DNA of 64,000 bases from Aeromicrobium tamlense (lineage in GTDB: Bacteria > Actinomycetota > Actinomycetes > Propionibacteriales > Nocardioidaceae): contig NZ_JACBZN010000001.1 of assembly GCF_013408555.1 (NCBI RefSeq), forward strand, positions 496,001 to 560,000, in the 5' to 3' direction. Position 1 is the first letter of the stretch. Every line of letters begins with the position of its first letter. Both the position numbers and the translations under genes were made by a program. Positions 32,662-41,253 of the stretch are shown here, in pieces. The notes below the pieces were generated by a model, which was given only the letters and a program-made list of their open reading frames with translations, had not been told where the DNA came from and made no database searches.

Positions 32662-33720
32662 GTGAACACCATCTCCCGCGTCGCCATGCTCACGGCGACC
32701 CTGACGATCGGCCTCGGCGGCCTGGCCGCGTGCGGCTCCAACGACGACGGCGACAGTGGCTCGGACGAGGGCAAGACCATCGCCCTGCTGCTCCCGGAGA
32801 CCAAGACCACCCGCTACGAGAGCTTCGACAAGCCGCTCTTCGAGGCCAAGGTCAAGGAGCTGTGCGACAGCTGCAAGGTCGACTACCTCAACGCCGACCA
32901 GGATGCCTCGAAGCAGCAGCAGCAGGCCCAGTCGGCCATCACGAACGGCGCCTCCGTCCTCGTGCTCGACCCGGTCGACGGCAAGGCCGCCACCACCATC
33001 GTGAAGTCGGCGCAGAGCTCCGACGTGCCGGTCGTGGCGTACGACCGCTTCATCGAGGGCGCGGACTACTACATCTCGTTCGACAACGAGCGCGTCGGCC
33101 AGATGCAGGGCGAGGCCCTCGTCGAGGCCACGGGCGACAAGGGCGACATCCTCATGCTCAACGGCTCGCCGACGGACCCGAACGCCGCGCAGTTCAAGAA
33201 GGGCGCGCACTCGGTCCTCGATGCGAGCGGCCTGAACATCGTGGCCGAGTACGACAACCCGGACTGGAGCCCCGACAACGCGCAGAAGTTCACCAGCTCG
33301 CAGTTCAACAAGGTCGATCCCGGTGACCTCGCCGGCGTCTACGCCGCCAACGACGGCCAGGCCGGCGGCGTCTTCGCCGCGTTCAAGGCCGCCGGCGCCG
33401 CCGACGTCCCGCCGATCACCGGCCAGGACGCCGAGCTCGCGGCGATCCAGCGCATCGTGGCCGGTCAGCAGTTCATGACCGTCTACAAGCCGATCAAGGC
33501 CGAGGCCGAGCAGGCGGCCGAGCTGGCCGTCGACCTCGCCAATGGCGAGGACATCAGCGGCACCGAGGACTTCCAGGGCGTGCCCTCGTTCATCCTGGAC
33601 CCGATCTCGGTGAAGCAGGACAACGTGGGTGACACGGTCGTGAAGGACGAGTTCTACACCGTCGACCAGATCTGCACCGCCGAGTACGCCGACGCCTGCC
33701 AGAAGGCCGGCCTGTCCTGA
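32662..33720 (+). CDS. xylF: XylF-like sugar ABC transporter substrate-binding lipoprotein
   Basis: The 352-residue extracellular binding protein has a lipoprotein signal (hydrophobic segment about 8-20, lipobox LAAC with Cys around residue 24) followed by a periplasmic-binding fold of the type 1 sugar class. AYDRFIEGADYYISFDNERV (about 133-152) and ITGQDAELAAIQRI (about 253-266) match D-xylose-binding XylF closely. The GTG start follows GGAGGAACT. A strong hairpin after the stop separates it from the ATPase gene, which probably gives excess binding protein over transporter. Confidence 0.88.
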   Translation: MNTISRVAMLTATLTIGLGGLAACGSNDDGDSGSDEGKTIALLLPETKTTRYESFDKPLFEAKVKELCDSCKVDYLNADQDASKQQQQAQSAITNGASVLVLDPVDGKAATTIVKSAQSSDVPVVAYDRFIEGADYYISFDNERVGQMQGEALVEATGDKGDILMLNGSPTDPNAAQFKKGAHSVLDASGLNIVAEYDNPDWSPDNAQKFTSSQFNKVDPGDLAGVYAANDGQAGGVFAAFKAAGAADVPPITGQDAELAAIQRIVAGQQFMTVYKPIKAEAEQAAELAVDLANGEDISGTEDFQGVPSFILDPISVKQDNVGDTVVKDEFYTVDQICTAEYADACQKAGLS

Positions 33721-33726
33721 GTGGCA

Positions 33727-33776
33727 CACGGTGGGGCCGGCCGCCGCCGGCCCCACCGTGCTTCCCTTTTCTCCCG
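33727..33776 (+). terminator. Intra-operon terminator-like hairpin after xylF
   Basis: Perfect 15-bp arms CACGGTGGGGCCGGC (33727-33741) and GCCGGCCCCACCGTG (33746-33760) with a 4-nt loop are followed by CTTCCCTTTTCTCCC, a moderate U-tract. It lies between the binding-protein and ATPase genes and probably acts as a partial terminator and 3' stabiliser. Confidence 0.8.
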
Positions 33777-33798
33777 TCGCTCGACCCCAGGAACACTC

Positions 33799-34626
33799 AT
33801 GACCACACCCGTGCTGTCCATGCGCGGCATCGGCAAGCGATTCGGTGCCGTCCAGGCGCTCACCGACGTCGACTTCGACGTCCGACCCGGCGAGGTGGTC
33901 GCCCTCGTCGGTGACAACGGCGCCGGCAAGTCGACCCTCGTCAAGATCATCTCGGGCGTCTACGGCTCCGACTCCGGGACGATCGAGGTGGAGGGCCGCG
34001 AGGTCCACATCCACGGCCCGAAGTCCGCCCAGGCGCTCGGCATCGCCACCGTCTTCCAGGACCTCGCGCTCGCCGACAACCTCGACGTCGTCGCGAACCT
34101 CTTCCTCGGCCAGGAGGCCACCGCCGGCGGCGTCCTCGACGAGGAGACGATGGAGTCGCGCAGCTGGGAGCTGCTGCGCCAGCTCTCCGCCAAGATCCCG
34201 TCGGTGCGCATCCCGATCGCCGCCCTCTCCGGCGGCCAGCGCCAGACCGTGGCCATCGCCCGCAGCCTCGTGGGCGAGCCGAAGATCGTGATGCTCGACG
34301 AGCCCACCGCGGCCCTCGGCGTCGCGCAGACCGCGGAGGTGCTGAACCTCATCGAGCGGCTGCGCGAGTCGGGCCTGGGCGTCGTCGTCATCTCGCACAA
34401 CATGGCCGACGTGCAGGCCGTCGCCGACCGGATCTACGTGCTGCGGCTCGGCCGCAACGCGGCGGAGTTCCACATCGACGACGTCACCACCGACCAGCTG
34501 GTGGCCGCGATCACCGGCGCCTCGGACAACGTGGTGGCCGCCCGCCGCGCCCGTTCCGAGGGCGCCGACGTGGCCCCCAACCCGCAGGCCGACCTGTTGG
34601 TCGAGGACGAGGAGGGGAAAGCATGA
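33799..34626 (+). CDS. xylG: Sugar ABC transporter ATP-binding protein (XylG-like, single domain)
   Basis: The 275-residue ATPase powers sugar uptake. It has Walker A GDNGAGKST (38-46), signature LSGGQRQ (about 146-152), Walker B IVMLDEPTAALG (about 166-177) and the switch histidine in ISHN. Enteric XylG has two fused ABC domains of about 500 residues in total; here only one is present, as in the FrcA-type systems of actinobacteria, so it should act as a homodimer. It overlaps the permease gene by 4 nt. Confidence 0.9.
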   Translation: MTTPVLSMRGIGKRFGAVQALTDVDFDVRPGEVVALVGDNGAGKSTLVKIISGVYGSDSGTIEVEGREVHIHGPKSAQALGIATVFQDLALADNLDVVANLFLGQEATAGGVLDEETMESRSWELLRQLSAKIPSVRIPIAALSGGQRQTVAIARSLVGEPKIVMLDEPTAALGVAQTAEVLNLIERLRESGLGVVVISHNMADVQAVADRIYVLRLGRNAAEFHIDDVTTDQLVAAITGASDNVVAARRARSEGADVAPNPQADLLVEDEEGKA

Positions 34627-35858
34627 GCAGCGGAAGCTTCGCGGACCGCGCGGACGAGCGCCTGGTCCAGGACTCCTCGCCCAAGGCCCTGCTGGGCAAC
34701 CTGAAGCGGCGACTGCGCTCGGGCGACCTCGGGATGATCCCCGTGGTCGTGGGCCTGGTCGTCATCTGGATCGTGTTCTACGCGATGAACCCGCGGTTCC
34801 TCTCGTCGCGCAACCTCGTCGAGCTGAGCCTGGACTCCGCCACGATCGGCATGATCTCCGTCGGCATCGTGCTGGTGCTGCTGCTGGGCGAGATCGACCT
34901 GTCGGTGGGCTCGGTCTCGGGCCTGTCGGGCTCGATCCTGGCGGTCCTGCTCGTCTACCAGGGCTGGCCGCTGCTGGGCTCGATCCTGGCCGCGCTGTGC
35001 GCCGGCCTGCTGATCGGCGTGTTCTACGGCGTCCTCTACACGCGCTTCGGCGTGCCGAGTTTCGTCATCACCCTGGCCGGCCTGCTGGCCTTCCTCGGCG
35101 CGCAACTGCAGGTGCTCGGGTCGAACGGCACGGTCAACCTGCCGGGCGAGTCGGCGCTGATCGACTTCGCGAACTTCACGTTCCTGCCCCCGTGGCTGTC
35201 GTACGTGCTCGCGGCGGCGGTGGGCGTGGCCTACCTGCTGGCGCGGCTGCGCACCCTGCGTCGCCGTTCCGCGGCGAACCTGTCGACGCCGAGCGTGCAG
35301 TCGGTGCTCGTGCGCGCGGTGCTCATCACGGCCGCCATCGCCGGCGTGGCCTGGTACCTCAACATCGACCGCGGCATCGGTGCGATGCCGCTGCTGTGGG
35401 TCGGCGTCATCATCGGGATGGACTTCCTGCTGCGCCGCACGACGTGGGGCCGGCACGTGTTCTCCGTCGGCGGCAACGAGGAGGCCTCGCGGCGCGCCGG
35501 CATCGGCGTGGACCGGGTCTACATCTCGGTGTTCGCGCTGTGCTCGATGTTCGCGGCGCTCGGCGGCGTGCTGGCGGCCGGCCGTCTCCAGGCGGTGAGC
35601 CAGACCTCGGGCGGCACGGACACGAACCTCATGGCGATCGCCGCGGCGGTCATCGGCGGCACCAGCCTCTTCGGCGGGCGTGGCTCGGTGTACTCGGCGC
35701 TGTTCGGCATGCTCGTGCTGCAGTCCATCACCAGCGGCCTCAACCTGGTCGGCGTCGACGCCTACGTGCGGTACATGGTCACCGGCGCGGTCCTGCTGCT
35801 GGCGGTCACGATCGACTCGCTGTCCCGCCAGGCCCGCAAGAGCAGCGGCAGCGGCTGA
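34623..35858 (+). CDS. xylH: Sugar ABC transporter permease (XylH-like)
   Basis: The 411-residue membrane protein of the BPD_transp_2 (RbsC/XylH) family has about ten helices. Family features include LLLGEIDLSVGSVSGLSG (about 84-101), GVPSFVITLAG, and the EAA-like cytoplasmic loop GRHVFSVGGNEEASRRAGI (about 278-296). It forms the channel for the sugar delivered by the XylF-like protein. A hairpin element at 35899-35945 follows. Confidence 0.92.
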   Translation: MSSGSFADRADERLVQDSSPKALLGNLKRRLRSGDLGMIPVVVGLVVIWIVFYAMNPRFLSSRNLVELSLDSATIGMISVGIVLVLLLGEIDLSVGSVSGLSGSILAVLLVYQGWPLLGSILAALCAGLLIGVFYGVLYTRFGVPSFVITLAGLLAFLGAQLQVLGSNGTVNLPGESALIDFANFTFLPPWLSYVLAAAVGVAYLLARLRTLRRRSAANLSTPSVQSVLVRAVLITAAIAGVAWYLNIDRGIGAMPLLWVGVIIGMDFLLRRTTWGRHVFSVGGNEEASRRAGIGVDRVYISVFALCSMFAALGGVLAAGRLQAVSQTSGGTDTNLMAIAAAVIGGTSLFGGRGSVYSALFGMLVLQSITSGLNLVGVDAYVRYMVTGAVLLLAVTIDSLSRQARKSSGSG

Positions 35859-35898
35859 GCCGTCCCCTGGTCGCCCTCGCCCCGTCCCCCCGGCGAGT

Positions 35899-35945
35899 GG
35901 CGCAGAGACGCCCGCCACTCGTCGAGTGGCGGGCGTCTCCGCGCC
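35899..35945. repeat. Strong intergenic hairpin after the sugar ABC operon
   Basis: Arms AGACGCCCGCCACTC (35906-35920) and GAGTGGCGGGCGTCT (35924-35938) pair perfectly with a 3-nt loop, and the outer GGCGC (35899-35903) pairs with GCGCC (35941-35945). No T-tract follows. It resembles the other intergenic palindromes in placement but is a single copy in this window. It may terminate the xyl operon. Confidence 0.7.
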
Positions 35946-36006
35946 AGTCGGCACCCCGGCTTGCGCCAGTCGCGGACCAAGGTCGGACGGACGTTAGGGT
36001 CGAGTC

Positions 36007-36933
36007 ATGCGAACCGAGACCGACATCGTCGTCGATCACCTGTCCAAGCAGTTCGGTTCCGTCAAGGCCGTCGATGACCTGAGCTTCACCGTCCGCCCCG
36101 GCGCGGTGACCGGATTCCTCGGCCCGAACGGTGCCGGCAAGACCACCACGCTGCGGATGCTGCTGGGCCTCGTGCGTCCCACCGGGGGCCTCGCGCTCAT
36201 CGGCGGGAAGCGCTACGAGGACCTCGTGCGCCCCGGCTCCACGGTCGGCGCCGCGCTGGAGGCCTCGAGCTTCCACCCCGGCCGCACCGGCCTCGACCAC
36301 CTCCGCGTCTTCGCGCCCCAGGTCGGCGCCACCGACGCCCGCTGCCACGAGCTGCTCGAGCTGGTCGGCATGACCGACGCGGCCAAGCGCCGGGTCGGCG
36401 GCTACTCGATGGGCATGCGCCAGCGCCTCGGCCTGGCCTACGCGCTGCTCGGCGACCCCGAGGTGATCCTGCTCGACGAGCCCGCCAACGGCCTCGACCC
36501 GCAGGGGATCGTGTGGCTGCGTCACCTGCTGCGCGCGTTCGCCGACGAGGGACGCACGGTGCTGGTCTCGAGCCACGTGCTCAGCGAGGTCCAGCACACG
36601 GTGGACGACGTCGTGATCATCGCCGGAGGCCGCCTCGTGCACGCCTCGCCGCTGCAGGGCCTGCACGCGCTGGTCGAGTCGCGGGTGCGGCTCGCCGGCC
36701 CCACGCCCGACAAGATCGTCGCGCTGGCGTCCGAGAAGGGCTGGCGCACCGAGCCCGTCGCGGGCGGCGTCGACATCATCGACGTCCCGGCGGCCGAGGT
36801 CGGCTCCGCCGCCTTCGCCTCAGGCATCGAGGTGCACCAGCTGGCCGACGTGGGCGTCGGCCTCGAGGACGTCTTCCTGCGCCTGACCTCCAGTCCCGAC
36901 GCCCCGGCGTCGCGAGGCGGTGTTGCGGCATGA
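36007..36933 (+). CDS. ABC-2 type transporter ATP-binding protein
   Basis: The 308-residue ATPase has Walker A GPNGAGKTT (39-47), signature YSMGMRQRLG (about 138-147, an SMGM variant normal for this subclass), Walker B VILLDEPANGLD (about 156-167) and the switch histidine in SSHVLSE. The C-terminal extension of about 80 residues is typical of ABC-2/CcmA-like exporters. It energises the permease encoded downstream; the exported molecule is unknown. Its stop overlaps a 27-codon frame that bridges to the permease gene. Confidence 0.9.
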   Translation: MRTETDIVVDHLSKQFGSVKAVDDLSFTVRPGAVTGFLGPNGAGKTTTLRMLLGLVRPTGGLALIGGKRYEDLVRPGSTVGAALEASSFHPGRTGLDHLRVFAPQVGATDARCHELLELVGMTDAAKRRVGGYSMGMRQRLGLAYALLGDPEVILLDEPANGLDPQGIVWLRHLLRAFADEGRTVLVSSHVLSEVQHTVDDVVIIAGGRLVHASPLQGLHALVESRVRLAGPTPDKIVALASEKGWRTEPVAGGVDIIDVPAAEVGSAAFASGIEVHQLADVGVGLEDVFLRLTSSPDAPASRGGVAA

Positions 36934-37013
36934 GCGAGCGCCAGCGAGTGAACCAGGAGAATCTCATGTCGGTGCCGACGTACCGTGCTCTTTCGACGGA
37001 GGTGGCGGCATGA
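36930..37013 (+). CDS. Candidate 27-residue coupled ORF between ABC ATPase and permease
   Basis: An ATG at 36930 overlaps the ATPase stop (ATGA) and the frame ends in a TGA overlapping the permease ATG at 37010, exactly bridging the two genes. The peptide starts MSERQRVNQENLM and ends RALSTEVAA. It has no membrane segment and no known family. It may be a translational-coupling peptide or the residue of a deleted second permease gene. Coding status is uncertain. Confidence 0.4.
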   Translation: MSERQRVNQENLMSVPTYRALSTEVAA

Positions 37014-37813
37014 GCGCTGCAGTGAAGGCAGAGCTGCGCAAGCTCTTCAGCACGCGTCTGTGGTGGCTGCTGGCCCTCGTGCTCGTGGCATACCTCGTGT
37101 TCATCGGCGCCGTGATGGCGTTCTCGTTCACCGTCGACACGGGGACCGACATGACCGGCGGCGGCCCGCTGGCCGAGGGGGAGGAGCTGGCGAAGCAGAT
37201 CTACTCGCTGACCAGCCCGATCGGCTACGTCTTCCCGCTCATCATCGGCAGCCTGCTGTTCACGGGCGAGTTCCGGCACAAGACGATCACCGCGTCGCTG
37301 CTGGCGCAGCCGAACCGGTCGATCCTCATGGCGGCCAAGCTCGTGGCGGGCATCGCCGTGGGCGTCGTCTACGGCGTGATCGGCACGGCCTCGACGGTCC
37401 TGGGCGCGGCGCCGATCCTGGCGTGGCGCGGCGACGGCGCCTACCTCGGCTCGAGCGCGGTGCTCGAGCTGCTGGGGATGTCGGTCCTGGTCATGACGGT
37501 CTGGGCCCTGCTGGGCACCGCGATCGGCAGCGTCCTGACCAACCAGGTCGCCGCGATCATCGTGATCCTGGCGTTCACCCAGTTCGTCGAGCCGATCGCC
37601 CGCGTGGCGCTCGGCGCCTGGGACGCGACGTCCGAGGTGGCCAAGTACATGCCCGGTGCCGCGGCGGACGCCCTGATGGGCTCGAGCTTCTTCGCCTCCG
37701 ACGCCAGCGCCGACCTGCTCTCGCGCGGTGCCGGCGCCGCCGTGCTGCTGGCCTACGTGCTGGTCTTCGTGCTGATCGGCCGTCTCGTCACGCTGCGTCG
37801 CGACATCGGCTGA
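37010..37813 (+). CDS. ABC-2 type transporter permease
   Basis: The 267-residue permease has six transmembrane helices (about 18-40, 72-92, 110-135, 150-172, 180-200 and 235-260) after a short amphipathic start (AAVKAELRKLFSTRLWW). It contains GEFRHKTITASLLAQPNR (about 85-102), a hallmark cytoplasmic loop of ABC-2 exporters. GGAGGTGGCGGC precedes the ATG. It works with the ATPase just upstream; the substrate is unknown. Confidence 0.88.
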   Translation: MSAAVKAELRKLFSTRLWWLLALVLVAYLVFIGAVMAFSFTVDTGTDMTGGGPLAEGEELAKQIYSLTSPIGYVFPLIIGSLLFTGEFRHKTITASLLAQPNRSILMAAKLVAGIAVGVVYGVIGTASTVLGAAPILAWRGDGAYLGSSAVLELLGMSVLVMTVWALLGTAIGSVLTNQVAAIIVILAFTQFVEPIARVALGAWDATSEVAKYMPGAAADALMGSSFFASDASADLLSRGAGAAVLLAYVLVFVLIGRLVTLRRDIG

Positions 37814-37821
37814 CGGCCCCT

Positions 37822-37910
37822 CGCCCCGCCCCTCCACTTCTGGAACGGGATGAACGCCTCCTCGCGCTGAGAGGGTGCATCTCGTTCCAGAAGTGGGAGG
37901 GGGCGGGGCG
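37822..37910. repeat. Family B palindromic intergenic repeat, copy 2
   Basis: Arms CCACTTCTGGAACG (37834-37847) and CGTTCCAGAAGTGG (37883-37896) pair perfectly. The flanks CGCCCCGCCCCT and GGGGGCGGGGCG extend the pairing, giving a stem of about 25 bp. It lies between convergent genes, as do the other family B copies. Confidence 0.85.
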
Positions 37911-37925
37911 TTCGCGTTCCCGGGT

Positions 37926-38747
37926 TCAGCGCCGCACGAAGCGGACCTCGGTGCGGCTGGCGTCCTCGGTGGGGCTCCAGCCGGGCTCGTCCTGGTCGGC
38001 CTCCCAGCGCATGTCGTCGAAGGTGACCTCGGCGATGCGGAACTCGGTGGAGTTCGCCACGAGGAACTGCGCGAGCGCCCAGCCGCGGGCGTCGACGTCG
38101 TCCCCGGTCAGCGCGATCGCGCTCTGGCCCGAGGACGGGTCGGTGTCCACGCGGACCCGGCCGAACGCCTCGTCGAGGTACTCCTCGAGATCGGACGAGA
38201 CCGAGCCGGCCTTCGGGTCGGTGGCGCACGCGAACGCGGCGGGGGAGTAGCCGCGCAGCGACGAGGCCAGCACGCGCGCGTCGGCCTCGTGGTCGGCGTA
38301 CGCCTCGGGAAAGCCCGAGCGCTGCACGGCCTGCGCAGCGTCGGTGATCTCCATCGACTCGTAGCCGTCGATCCTCACCAGACCGTCGTAGAACTTCCCG
38401 ATCGAGTACGACGGGTCGAGGATCTGCTCGACCGAGCCCCAGCCCTGCGACGGGCGCTGCTGGAACAGTCCGACGGAGTCACGGTCGCCGTAGTCGATGT
38501 TGCGGATCTTCGACTCCTGGTAGGCGGTCGCGATCGCGATCGTCGTGGCGCGCGGCGGCAGTCCACGCTCCTGGGCCTTCGCCGCGATGAGCGCCGACCA
38601 CTTCGCCTGCTCGAGGTCGACCTCCACCGTGCGGTCGCCCACCGTGGCCACGCAGTAGTCGCGCGCCTGCGCCTCGGTCTCGTAGATCTTGAAGACGACG
38701 AGCACGAGCGCCACCGTCGCGACGACGGTGGCGACGATCCAGCGCAT
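37926..38747 (-). CDS. Membrane-anchored lysozyme-like (SLT-type) hypothetical protein
   Basis: The 273-residue protein has an N-terminal signal anchor (about 3-20) and an extracellular lysozyme-like region. AIAIATAYQESKIRNIDYGDRDSVGLFQQR (core about 68-97) resembles the catalytic segment of lytic transglycosylases, with Glu in YQESK as the candidate catalytic acid. Peptidoglycan cleavage is plausible but unproven. The start overlaps the dapD stop in a TGATG junction, so it is coupled to dapD. Confidence 0.75.
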   Translation of the reverse strand: MRWIVATVVATVALVLVVFKIYETEAQARDYCVATVGDRTVEVDLEQAKWSALIAAKAQERGLPPRATTIAIATAYQESKIRNIDYGDRDSVGLFQQRPSQGWGSVEQILDPSYSIGKFYDGLVRIDGYESMEITDAAQAVQRSGFPEAYADHEADARVLASSLRGYSPAAFACATDPKAGSVSSDLEEYLDEAFGRVRVDTDPSSGQSAIALTGDDVDARGWALAQFLVANSTEFRIAEVTFDDMRWEADQDEPGWSPTEDASRTEVRFVRR

Positions 38748-39688
38748 CAGTTGGCGTGCAGGTCGGCGTTCAGCTCGACGCCGGTGCGGCCGCCGCGGGG
38801 GCGCGCCTCGATGGCACCGGTCTGGCTGTTCGTGAGGAAGAGGATGCCGTCGGAGCCCGACAACTCGGCGGCCTTGACGACCGCGCCGTCGGGCAGCGTG
38901 ACCTTGGTGCCCGCGGTGACGTACGTGCCCGCGGCCACGACGCAGTCGTCGCCGAGCGAGATGCCGATGCCGGCGTTGGCGCCGATCAGGCAGCCCTCGC
39001 CCACGCGGATGACCTCCTTGCCGCCACCGGACAGCGTGCCCATGATCGAGGCGCCGCCGCCGACGTCGGAGCCGTTGCCCACGACGACGCCGGCCGAGAT
39101 GCGGCCCTCGACCATCGCATGGCCGAGCGTGCCGGCGTTGAAGTTCACGAAGCCCTCGTGCATGACCGTGGTGCCCTCGGCGAGGTGGGCGCCGAGGCGC
39201 ACGCGGTCGGCGTCGCCGATGCGCACGCCCGAGGGGATGACGTAGTCGGTCATGCGCGGGAACTTGTCGATGCTGGTGACCGCGACGACGAGGCCGGCGG
39301 CGCGGGCGCGGGCGCGCACGTCCTCGAAGCCCTCGACGGGGCACGGGCCGATCGACGTCCACACGACGTTGCTGAGCAGACCGAAGACGCCGTCGAGGCT
39401 CTGTCCGTGGGGCTGGACGAGGCGGTGCGAGAGCAGGTGCAGGCGCAGGTAGACGTCGTACGCGTCGGTGGGCGCGGCGTCCAGGTCGGCGATCTCGGTG
39501 TGGACCACGCGGGTCTCGACCCCTCGCACGGCGTCGTGGCGCGACGCGGCCACGAGCTCGGCGGGCTCGACGGTGCTCTCCGGCGCAGGACCGAGGGCCG
39601 GGGCGGGGTACCAGACGTCCAGGACGGTGCCTTCGGGCGTGACGGTGGCCAGGCCCCAGGCGTGGGCGGATCGAGGGGAGTCGCTCAT
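38747..39688 (-). CDS. dapD: Tetrahydrodipicolinate N-succinyltransferase
   Basis: The 313-residue enzyme transfers succinyl from succinyl-CoA to tetrahydrodipicolinate, the step before DapC. The C-terminal half shows left-handed beta-helix hexapeptide repeats (about 165-275, e.g. [40 protein letters not shown]), and the N-terminal domain is of the actinobacterial DapD type. The gene is separated from dapC by a sugar-transport and ABC-2 segment, suggesting that these were inserted into an ancestral dap neighbourhood. It is coupled to the lysozyme-like gene downstream. Confidence 0.94.
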   Translation of the reverse strand: MSDSPRSAHAWGLATVTPEGTVLDVWYPAPALGPAPESTVEPAELVAASRHDAVRGVETRVVHTEIADLDAAPTDAYDVYLRLHLLSHRLVQPHGQSLDGVFGLLSNVVWTSIGPCPVEGFEDVRARARAAGLVVAVTSIDKFPRMTDYVIPSGVRIGDADRVRLGAHLAEGTTVMHEGFVNFNAGTLGHAMVEGRISAGVVVGNGSDVGGGASIMGTLSGGGKEVIRVGEGCLIGANAGIGISLGDDCVVAAGTYVTAGTKVTLPDGAVVKAAELSGSDGILFLTNSQTGAIEARPRGGRTGVELNADLHAN

Positions 39689-39709
39689 GCCCCCAAGGCT
39701 ATCGAGGGG

Positions 39710-40171
39710 TCACACCCCGCCGGCGAACCCGTGCTGGCGCCAGGCCTCGTAGACCGCGATGGACGCGCAGTTCGCGAGGTTCATCGACCGGCGCGACGGC
39801 TGCATCGGCAGCCGGAGGCGGTCGGTGACGCGCGCGTCGGCCATGACCTCCTCGGGCAGACCGGTGGGCTCGGGGCCGAAGAGCAGCACGTCGCCCGGCT
39901 CGTACGCCACGTCGCTGTACCGCGTGGTCGCGGCGGTCGTGTACGCGAAGACACGCGCCGGCAGCAGGGCCTCGTAGGCCTCGTCGAGCGTGCGGTGCAC
40001 CGTGACGACGGCGAGATCGTGGTAGTCCAGGCCTGCCCGGCGCAGCTTCGCGTCCTCGAAGTCGAACAGCGGATCCACCAGGTGCAGGTGCGATCCCGTG
40101 GCGGCGGCGAGGCGGATGGCGTTGCCGGTGTTCCCGGCGATGCGCGGCTCGAAGAACAGGATCCGGAACAC
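39710..40171 (-). CDS. trmL: tRNA (cytidine(34)-2'-O)-methyltransferase, SPOUT family
   Basis: The 153-residue SPOUT methyltransferase modifies the wobble ribose of tRNA-Leu species. It shows the knot motifs: FFEPRIAGNTGNAIRLAA (about 6-23), LLFGPEPTGLP (about 96-106, S-adenosylmethionine loop) and MQPSRRSMNLANCASI (about 122-137). The size matches TrmL (about 157 residues). The start is at the ATG at 40171. Confidence 0.92.
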   Translation of the reverse strand: MFRILFFEPRIAGNTGNAIRLAAATGSHLHLVDPLFDFEDAKLRRAGLDYHDLAVVTVHRTLDEAYEALLPARVFAYTTAATTRYSDVAYEPGDVLLFGPEPTGLPEEVMADARVTDRLRLPMQPSRRSMNLANCASIAVYEAWRQHGFAGGV

Positions 40172-40322
40172 GCCCCCACAGTAGGCGCTAACACCTTTCC
40201 GGCTTCGCCGACGCCAGTTCTTGGAGTGTGAGACGTGGTCGGAGGGGTTCGTGGGACCTGCCTACGGTCGTCGTCGCCCCTCCCACAAGGACCGGGGCGC
40301 CCCGCACCGGAAAGGAACCACC
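40172..40322 (+). promoter_or_regulatory. Leader region of the metQNI operon
   Basis: This 151-bp spacer holds the trmL and metQ promoters and the metQ leader. GGAAAGGAACC precedes the GTG. I looked for a SAM-type riboswitch because the operon is a methionine importer, but no recognisable conserved core was found. Confidence 0.4.
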
Positions 40323-41252
40323 GTGTCCGACAACTCCCCCCTCATCGAGGCACCCAAGCGCCGCGGCCCCGCGATCGCGCTGGCTGTCGTCGTGATCGCC
40401 GTCGTGGCGGCCCTCATCGCGTTCGCCCTCACCCGGGGTGGCGACAGCGCCGGCGGCGACCTGACGAAGGTCAAGCTCGGCACCGTGGGCGCCAGCGACC
40501 CCTACTGGAAGACGCTCCAGGACGAGGCCGAGAAGGAGGGCATCGATCTCGAGGTCGTCGACTTCGCCGACTACGCGCAGCCCAACCCGGCGCTCACCGA
40601 GGGCGAGATCGACATCAACCAGTTCCAGCACATCGTCTACCTGGCGGACTACAACGTCTCGAACAAGCAGGACCTCGTGCCCGTCGGCGCCACCGCGATC
40701 TACCCGCTGGGCCTGTACTCGCAGAAGGTCGACTCGGTCGAGGAGCTCAAGCAGGGCGACACCGTGGTCGTGCCGGACGACGACAGCAACCAGGCCCGTG
40801 GCCTGCTGATCCTGCAGTCGGCCGGCCTCATCAAGCTGAAGGACGGCGGCTCGATCTTCTCGACGCTCGCCGACGTCGACAAGGCCGCCTCGAAGGTCAA
40901 GGTCAAGGCGATCAAGGCCGACCTGACGCCCACCTCGCTGCCCGACGTCGACGCCGCGATCGTCAACAACGACTTCGTCGAGAAGGCCGGCCTGAAGTTC
41001 TCCGACGCGATCGCCCAGGACGACCCGTCCGACCCGAACGCGCTGCCGTACGTCAACATCTTCGCCGTTCGCGCCGAGGACAAGGACAACAAGACGTACC
41101 AGAAGCTCATCGAGATCTACCAGAACAGCAAGCCCGTCCTCGACGGCGTGCAGGAGGTCTCGGGCAACACGGCGCAGCTGCTGAAGACGCCGGCGGCCGA
41201 CCTGCAGGCGTCGCTCGCCGACGTCGAGGCGGACACCGCCGCGCAGGGCTGA
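40323..41252 (+). CDS. metQ: Methionine ABC transporter substrate-binding protein (NlpA/MetQ family)
   Basis: The 309-residue binding protein has an N-terminal helix (about 15-37) after a short basic stretch, but no lipobox cysteine, so it appears membrane-anchored rather than lipidated, which is unusual for MetQ. The mature part has the NlpA signature KLGTVGASDPYWKTLQDEA, VDFADYAQPNPALTEGEIDINQFQH (about 80-103) and DVDAAIVNNDFVEKAGL. It feeds D/L-methionine to MetNI, encoded directly downstream with a 1-nt gap. Confidence 0.92.
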   Translation: MSDNSPLIEAPKRRGPAIALAVVVIAVVAALIAFALTRGGDSAGGDLTKVKLGTVGASDPYWKTLQDEAEKEGIDLEVVDFADYAQPNPALTEGEIDINQFQHIVYLADYNVSNKQDLVPVGATAIYPLGLYSQKVDSVEELKQGDTVVVPDDDSNQARGLLILQSAGLIKLKDGGSIFSTLADVDKAASKVKVKAIKADLTPTSLPDVDAAIVNNDFVEKAGLKFSDAIAQDDPSDPNALPYVNIFAVRAEDKDNKTYQKLIEIYQNSKPVLDGVQEVSGNTAQLLKTPAADLQASLADVEADTAAQG

Positions 41253-41253
41253 C

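Noticed and set aside
40172..40322. SAM riboswitch before metQNI
   Set aside because: The context invites one, but no conserved SAM-I, SAM-II or SAM-IV core or pairing pattern could be recognised.
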